Source: Limnohabitans sp. MMS-10A-192
GTDB lineage: Bacteria; Pseudomonadota; Gammaproteobacteria; Burkholderiales; Burkholderiaceae_C
Reading direction: 5' to 3'
Length of the DNA: 64,000 bases
NCBI RefSeq assembly: GCF_003063335.1
Contig: NZ_NERX01000008.1
Span: 92,306 to 156,305 of the forward strand
The position numbers and the translations under genes are program-made. The notes below the pieces were generated by a model. The model did no database searches, had not been told where the DNA came from, and worked only from the letters and a program-made list of their open reading frames with translations. Below are positions 39,601 through 48,600 of this stretch, one piece after another; within the stretch, counting starts at the first letter, position 1; each line of letters opens with the position of its first letter.

Positions 39601-42600
39601 GGTTCGGTGACGGACATCAATGCCGTTCTGGCGGCTGCGGGCGCGGTGACCTACCAGGGTAATCAGGACCACAACGGCAGCGACACGCTGACGATGGTCA
39701 CGGACGATGGTGGCAATACCGGTGCGGTTTACGTGGCCCTGTCGGACACCGACACGGTGGCCATCACGATCAACCCGATCAACGATGCGCCGGTGGTGGA
39801 CCTCAACGGTGGTGCGGGCGGTAACGACAACACATCTGGTGTGGCCTTCAATCCGCGAGGCACAGCTGTCGCCATCATTGATCCTCAGCTCACGGGCACT
39901 TTGCTCAGCGATGTGGACACGGGCGATGTGCTGACCGAAATGGTGGTCTCCATCAGCGAGGGTCTGCGTGACAACCTCAGCATCACCTACGAAACCCTCG
40001 ATCTGGCTTCGGGTTATCAGTTGCCGGCCGGCATCACGGTTGTTGGCCTGGGCACCACGACACTGACTTTCAGCAGCACTGCTGGTGACAGCCATGCCAA
40101 TTTCGAGGAAGTGCTGCGGGCCATCACTTACAACAACACGAACCCCAACGCGACTGCAGGCACACGCACCATCACGGTGTCTGTCACCGATCAGGGGGAT
40201 CCTGCGGGCGAGGGCGCTGCCACGCCATTGACTGCTACGGCCACGACGGCAGTGCAAGTCAATTGGGGCGCAGTGGTCGACCTCAACGGTGCAGACCAGG
40301 CCGAACGTGACTTCTACGTCAATCCCTATACCGAAGAAACCGGTGCCGTGTTTGTCACGGATTCGGATGCACAGATCGTTGACCAGGATGGAAACATCCG
40401 TTCGGTCACTGTCACACTCGCCAACCCGCTTGACAATGTGGTGGACGCGCTGAATCCGCTGGTGACGCTCTACCAAGAGTACCTGACGATTTCCAGCATG
40501 GCGTCTGTGACGGCAGCGGGCATCAGCGTGACAGGCAACGGCACAGGCACGGACGGTTTGATCGATGCCACCGAGCTGACCTTTACCGCTTTGAATTTGG
40601 CCATCGGATATGTGGGCATTGATGCTGGTCAGGGACTAGACGGCACTTACTTCCAGCTTGCGACTCGTACGGTTCAGTACACCAACACTTCGCAAGACCC
40701 CGATCCAACCATGCGAGAGGTGGTGTTCACTTCGCGCGACATGGACACCACGTTTGACCCCGATGGCAACCCGGGTGTTTCCGCAACCACCTACATCAAT
40801 GTCACGCCGGTCAATGACCTGCCGACCATTGCCGTGGGTGCCAATGACGGTGTGACTGGCGATCAGACAGAGGGCGTCAACGGTGACGGCCAGGCGCTGA
40901 CTGCAACAGACACCATCACGGTCACCGATGTGGACTACACCCAGTCGCTTGACGCGTCTGTCCTGAGTGTGTCGACCACGGGCCCTGTGGGCAGTCTGCT
41001 CGAGGCCGACTTGTTGGCCATGATGGCGGTGTCCCCGACTAGCGTACTAACGGCTTCGGGCGCTGGCTCCAACAGGACCGCGGCTGTCACCTGGGCGTTC
41101 GACTCCGGTGCCGAGCCGTTCGACTACCTCAAGTCCACGGACACACTGACCTTGACATACACCGTTCGCGTCACGGACAGCGAATCGGGTACTGCAGACG
41201 AAACCGTCACGATCACACTGACCGGACAGAACGACGCACCTACCGTGCTGGATGTGCTGTCGACGTCTGCAGATGAAGGCGATGTCAGTTACGACGTGAA
41301 TATGCTGGACGGTGCTTCCGACCTTGATCGCGATGAAACCGCCACGCTCAGCGTGGTCGCCAGCAGCCTAAGCTACACCATTGATGGTGGTGCATCGACT
41401 CCAGGTCTGCCCGCAGGTTTGGACATCATTACCGGAAACACGTTGAGCGTAGATTCGGAAGATGCGGCATTTGATGATCTGGCCACCGGCGAGCAACGTG
41501 TCATCGTGGTGTCTTACGACATTGAGGACGACACGGGTGCCACCGTTGCCCAGACCCTGACAGTCACACTGACAGGCACCAACGATGCTCCGGTGATTTC
41601 GGTCGCGACCAACGACAGTGACGTGGGTGGCGAGACCGAAACGGACGGGGCACTGCAGATCACCGGCACACTGACGGTGAACGATGTTGACTTCACCGAC
41701 AACGTTACCACCACAGTAACCTCGGTGGTGACCAGTGGCATCACCACAGGTCTGGCTACATTGAGCGAAGCCAATCTGCTGGGCATGTTGAGCATCCAGT
41801 CCAACGACACCAATGCTGCCAATGCGGGCACTGCCAACAACCTGGATTGGGAGTTCGATTCAGCAGCCGTGACGGCGTTCGACTACTTGCAGGACGGCCA
41901 GAGGGTCACACTGACCTACACCGTCACCTCGACAGATGACGACACGGCAGAGGCGTTCGATACGCATACCATTGCGATCACGATCACGGGCACCAATGAC
42001 GGCATTGTGGTCACGGGTACGCCGGTTCTGTCGGCAGATCTCGACGAGCTGGATGCGCCAGCTGTTGGGGCCGAATTGACGGCTTTTGGCACCATCGAGT
42101 TCACCGATCTGGATCTGGCCGATGAGCACGTGGTGACCACCTCGGTGCCGGTTGGCACCGTGGGTGGTGCGTTGACCAATGTAGAAATCGTGACCGACAC
42201 CACGGGCACGGGCACTGGCGGTGAACTGCGTTGGGACTATGCGGTTTCTGCGGCCAGCGTGGAATACCTGGGTGTGGGCGATACGCAGGTGGATACGTTC
42301 GAGGTCACATTCTCTGATCAGAACGGCGATACGGAGACCCGACAAATCGTTGTGACCATCAACGGGACCAACGACGCGCCGACGATTACCGCTGCCCAGA
42401 GCGCAGGTGGAGTCACCGAACGCGCAGACGCAGCCCTTGACGAGCTCACCGCTACCCTGACCGACCAGGGCACCATCGAGTTTGCCGATGTGGACCTGAC
42501 CGATACGCACACGGCCACCGTTGACACCGTGGTGCTGGACGACCAAGGCAATGAGGTTGCCCTGCCGATCGGTGCGTTGACCTTGGGCGCTGTTGATCCG

Positions 42601-45600
42601 ATCAACAAGGAAGTGCAATGGACTTTCAGTGCGTTTGACAGCGAGCTGGACAACTTGAGTGAAGGTCAGACCCTGACTCAGGTCTACACCATCACCATCG
42701 ACGATGGTGAAACAGGTGGTACGGTCACACAGGAGGTGACCATCACGTTGTACGGGACCAACGACCGTCCTGCGATCACCGTGACGGCTACCGGCGATGT
42801 GACCGAGGAAGACAGCACGGCCGACCTGACGGACAGCGGCGCAGTCTCGGTGGTGGACCCTGATGATCTGGACGTGCAGACCATCACCACCGAAGTGGTG
42901 TCCACTGCATGGGACGACGCGACGCTGTCTGCTTCATACACACTCAGTGCCGAGCAAGAGGCTGCACTGACAAGCGGTTTCACGGCCGACCAGACTGGCT
43001 GGAACTACCAGGTTGCCAACGATGACGTTCAGTTCCTGGGCGCCAACGAAACGGTGACCTTGACCTTCAGTGTCAGCACCCAGGACGATTCCGGTGCAAC
43101 CAACGACACGGACACGCAAAACGTGATCATCACGGTCAATGGCGTCAACGATCGGCCCAGTGCCATCAGTGATTCCGGTGGCCTGGTCATCAATGAAGTC
43201 GTAGGTGCCGGCGCACTGAACCCGTCGTGGAGAACCATCACCACGCTGAGCGCGGTGGATGCCGACCAGAACGACAGCTTCACCTACGAGGTCGTGGGTG
43301 GCGCAGATGCTGCGTTCTTCCGCTTCAACCCGTCGAACGCAGCACAGCTGCAGCTGACCCCTGCAGCGCCTCTGGACACCGAGGTGCGCAGCAGCTACAC
43401 GGTGACTGTGCGCGCAACCGACCAGCATGGTGAATCTGTTGATCGAACCCTGACGATCGTGATTGCTGATCGGGATGAGTTTGATGTGACACGTCCGACT
43501 TTCGACGTGAACAACACATTCGAGGGTTTGCTGCCCAACACCTTCCCTGAGGGTGAATATGGCATCACTCCGACCCAGACGGTCGGTACGCTGCTGGGCG
43601 TCAAGGCGGTAGCGGTCGATGCCGATGCCACGACCAACACGGTCAGTTATTCGCTGACTGGCAATGAACTTGGAACTGTGCCCTACAGTTCCGGTGAGTT
43701 CTACATCAATGCTTCGACGGGGGATATTTCGGTCATTGCGCCGATCGACTACGAAACCGGTGGTGATACCCGCACGGTGTATGTCAAGGCGACCTCTGCC
43801 GACGGCTCATCTGCCATTAGCGCATTGCGTTTGGTTGTGGTGAACGTCGACGAAGAAGCTCCGACATTCACCTCGGGTGATGTGGTGGCCAGTCAGGATG
43901 AAAACATTGCTGATGGCACAGAGGTGTATGACGCCGATGCGTTCGACACCGATTTCAATGCGCCCAATACGTCGAGCTCATTCACATACAGCCTGGACGG
44001 CACAGATGCAGGTGCCTTCAGCATCGACGCCAATGGTGTGGTCACCATCAACAGCAGCCCGAATTACGAAACGCAATCGAGCTACTCCTTCGAAGTTGTG
44101 GCCGAGGATGCTGCAGGCAACATCAGCAGAAAGTCGCTGACGCTGACGATCGACAACCTCAACGACAACCCGGTTGTGGGACCGGATGACACTGACACTG
44201 CTGCAGACGAGGTGGACGAGGACGCGTCGATTGGCGCGGTGGTGGGTGTGACAGCATTTGCCAGCGATGCCGATGCGGGCGGCCAGGCGATCACTTACAG
44301 CCTGAGCGATGATGCAGGTGGTTTGTTTGCGATTGACGAAAACACCGGTGTGGTGACCGTTTTGGGTGCGCTGGATTACGAGACAGCGCAGAGCCATGAC
44401 ATCACGGTGGTGGCTACCAGTGCTGACGGCTCGGTCGAGAGCGGCATGGTGACGATTGCTGTGGGCAACGTCAACGACAACATGCCGGTGGCAACACCGC
44501 CTGCTGCTGTGGATTTGGCAGAAGATGCTGCTGCGGGTGACATTGCTGGTGCTGTGGTCACGGCCACGGATGCGGACGGCACACTCAACGCGCTGACATT
44601 CAGCTTGGTGGGTGGACCGACCGACGGTTCAGACAATGATCTTTTCGAGATTGACCCCACGACCGGACAGATTAGCCTGACAACAGCAGGTGCCGCGTTC
44701 ATCGACTTTGAGAGCACAGAGAGCTACACGCTGGATGTTGAGGTCACCGATGGCGCAAACACCAGCACTGCGGTTCAGGTGACGGTCAACCTGGTCAATG
44801 TGAATGACAACACGCCGGTGGCAACGCCTCCTGCTGCTGTGGATCTGGCGGAAGATGCTGCTGCGGGTGACATTGCCGGTGCTGTGGTCACGGCCACAGA
44901 TGCGGATGGCACGCTCAATCCACTGACATTCAGCCTGGTGAATGCGCCAATAGATGGTTTGGGCAACGACCTGTTTGCGATCGATCCTGTCACGGGTCAG
45001 ATCAGCCTGACGGATGAAGGTGCTGCAAGCATTGACTACGAAAGCGCCGACCAAAGCTACACGCTGGATGTAGAGGCGAGCGATGGTACCAATGCCAGTA
45101 CCACCCAGGTGACGATCAATCTGACGGATGTGAATGACAACCCGGTGGTGGGTCCGGACGATGTGGATGCGGCGGCCGATGCAGTGGACGAAGATGCGGC
45201 TGTGGGGGCTGTGGTGGGAGTGACGGCGCTTGCCAGCGATGCTGATGCAGGCGGCCAGACGATCACCTACAGCTTGAGCAACAATCCGGGTGGTTTGTTT
45301 GCTATCAACGAAGAGACAGGCGTGGTGACTGTGGCGTTGGCTCTCGATTACGAGACGGCACAAAGCCATGAAATCACGGTGCTGGCGACAAGCGCAGATG
45401 GCTCGAGTGAGAGCGGCACGGTGACGATTGCTGTGGGCAACGTCAACGACAACATGCCGGTGGCAACACCGCCTGCTGCTGTGGATTTGGCAGAAGATGC
45501 TGCTGCGGGTGATATTGCTGGTGCTGTGGTCACGGCCACGGATGCGGACGGCACACTCAACGCGCTGACATTCAGCTTGGTGGGTGGACCGACCGACGGT

Positions 45601-48600
45601 TCAGACAATGATCTTTTCGAGATTGACCCCACGACCGGACAGATTAGCCTGACAACAGCAGGTGCCGCGTTCATCGACTTTGAGAGCACAGAGAGCTACA
45701 CGCTGGATGTTGAGGTCACCGATGGCGCAAACACCAGCACTGCGGTTCAGGTGACGGTCAACTTGGTCAATGTGAATGACAACACGCCGGTGGCAACGCC
45801 TCCTGCTGCCGTGGATCTGGCAGAAGATGCTGCTGCGGGTGACATTGCCGGTGCTGTGGTCACGGCCACGGATGAGGATGGCACGCTCAATCCACTGACA
45901 TTCAGCCTGGTGAATGCGCCAACAGATGGTTTGGGCAACGACCTGTTTGCGATCGATCCTGTCACGGGTCAGATCAGTCTGACGGCTGAAGGTGCTGCAA
46001 GCATTGACTACGAAAGCGCCGACCAAAGCTACACGCTGGATGTAGAGGCGAGCGATGGTACCAATGCCAGTACCACCCAGGTGACGATCAATCTGACGGA
46101 TGTGAATGACAACCCGGTGGTGGGTCCGGACGATGTGGATGCGGCGGCCGATGCAGTGGACGAAGATGCGGCTGTGGGGGCTGTGGTGGGAGTGACGGCG
46201 CTTGCCAGCGATGCTGATGCAGGCGGCCAGACGATCACCTACAGCTTGAGCAACAATCCGGGTGGTTTGTTTGCTATCAACGAAGAGACAGGCGTGGTGA
46301 CTGTGGCGTTGGCTCTCGATTACGAGACGGCACAAAGCCATGAAATCACGGTGCTGGCGACAAGCGCAGATGGCTCGAGTGAGAGCGGCACGGTGACGAT
46401 TGCTGTGGGCAACGTGAACGACAATGACGTGATGGGACCGCATGATACGGATGTTTCAGACAACAACGTGAACGAGAACGTTGAAGTAGGAACGGTGGTG
46501 AGCGGCTTGGCGATAACCGCAAGCGATCTCGATGAGGGTGGACAGACAATCACTTACAGCCTCACCAATGATGCGGGTGGCAAGTTTGCAATTGACTCTC
46601 AAACCGGTGTGGTGACCGTCGCAGGTGCTTTGAACTATGAAGCGGAAGAGGGTCCGAGCTACACAATTACGGTTGAAGCGCTCAGTGCAGATGGTTCTGT
46701 CAATCTAGAGGACTTCACGATTGGCGTAAACAACATGGATGACCAGCCAACAGGCGAAGTCATCATCAACGGCGCCCCTGTACAAGGGCGTGAGTTGACG
46801 GTTACCCACGCGACTTTGGCAGACGAAGATGGCATCAACACTGGTCGTGGCTATTACTACCAGTGGTTTGCTGGCACTGAGCCGATTGCCGCTGCCAACG
46901 GCGCCACACTGACCTTGGGTCAGGAGCAAGTGGGTAAGCTCATCAGTGTGGTGGTTCGTTATACCGATAACTTGGGTAACACCAATTCACTGAGCAGTCT
47001 GCAGACGACACGTAACGGCTCGGACACTGTGCCGTCATTGGTCAGCAACGTGAATGATGCGCCCACAGGCTTGCCTGTTATTTCGGGTGCGTTGGTGCAA
47101 GGTCAAACCTTGACCGCATCGGTTGGAACCTTGGCGGATCTGGATGGTCTGGGTGAACTGAGTTATGCATGGTTTGCTGGTAGCGACGCCATTTCTGGTG
47201 CAACTGGCAACACCTTTGTGCTGACACAAGACCAAGTGGGTAAATCCATCACTGTTCGGGCTAGCTATACCGATCAACTGGGTGCACCAGAGCAAATGAT
47301 CTCCGCGCAGTCGGTGGCCGTGTCCAACGTCAATGATTTGCCAGCAGGTGAAGTGACGATCAGTGGCACGGTGACCCAAGGCCAGACATTGACAGCAGCC
47401 AACAACTTGGTTGATGTCGATGGCATGGGTACAGTGACTTACCAGTGGCTTGCCAATGGTCAATCGATCACGGGTGCAACCAGCAGCACTTTGACGCTGG
47501 GTCAAGACCAAGTGGGCAAGGCCATCACCGTGCGCGCTGCGTACACCGACTTGCGGGGCACTAATGAAGCAGTGACTTCGACAGGTACGGCTGCCGTGGC
47601 CAACGTGAACGACGTCCCAACGGGCGCCATCACGATCAGTGGCACACCGACTCAGAACCAGACACTGACAGTGATCAACACACTGGCTGATGTGGACGGT
47701 CTGGGTGAGATGAGCTACCAGTGGAAAGCCAACGGCGAAGCCATCAGTGGACAGACAGGCGCCACACTGGTGTTGGGCCAAGCGCAGGTGGGCAAAGCCA
47801 TCACGGTGACGGCTTCGTACGCAGATGGTCAGAGCACACCGGAAACTGTGACCTCGACGGCCACGGCATCGGTGGCCAACGTGAACGACGTCCCTACAGG
47901 CACGGTCACGATCACAGGTACGGCAACACAAGGCCAGACGCTGACAGCGGCCAACACGCTGGCCGATGTGGACGGTCTGGGTGAGATCAGCTACCAGTGG
48001 AAAGCCAACGGCGAAGCCATCAGCGGACAGACGGGCGCCACACTGGTGCTGGGTCAAACCCTGGTGGGCAAAGCCATCACGGTGACGGCTTCGTACACGG
48101 ATGGCCAGACCACAGCGGAGGCGGTGACTTCAAACGCCACCACATCTGTTTTGAACGTGAACGACGTCCCAACAGGCGCTGTGACGATCACGGGTACGGC
48201 AACTCAAGGCCAAACACTGACGGCAGCGAACACGCTGGCAGACGTGGACGGGATGGGTGTGGTGAGCTACCAGTGGAAAGCCGATGGTGAGGCCATCAGC
48301 GGACAGACTGGCAGCACACTGGTGCTCGGCCAAACTCTGGTGGGTAAAGCCATCACGGTGACGGCTTCGTACACAGACGGTCAGAGCACAGCAGAGGCGG
48401 TGACCTCGAATGCCACTGCATCTGTTTTGAACGTGAACGACGTCCCAACGGGCGCCATCACGATCAGCGGCACACCGACACAGAACCAGACGCTGACAGT
48501 GATCAACACACTGGCCGATGTGGATGGTCTGGGTGCGATGAGCTACCAGTGGAAAGCCAACGGCGAAGCCATCAGCGGACAGACAGGCGCCACACTGGTG

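Noticed and set aside
38656..40476. 606-residue open frame on the minus strand inside the giant gene
   Set aside because: It mirrors the repeated cadherin DNA, is rich in His, Arg and Val from reversed codons, and has no recognisable domain or ribosome site.
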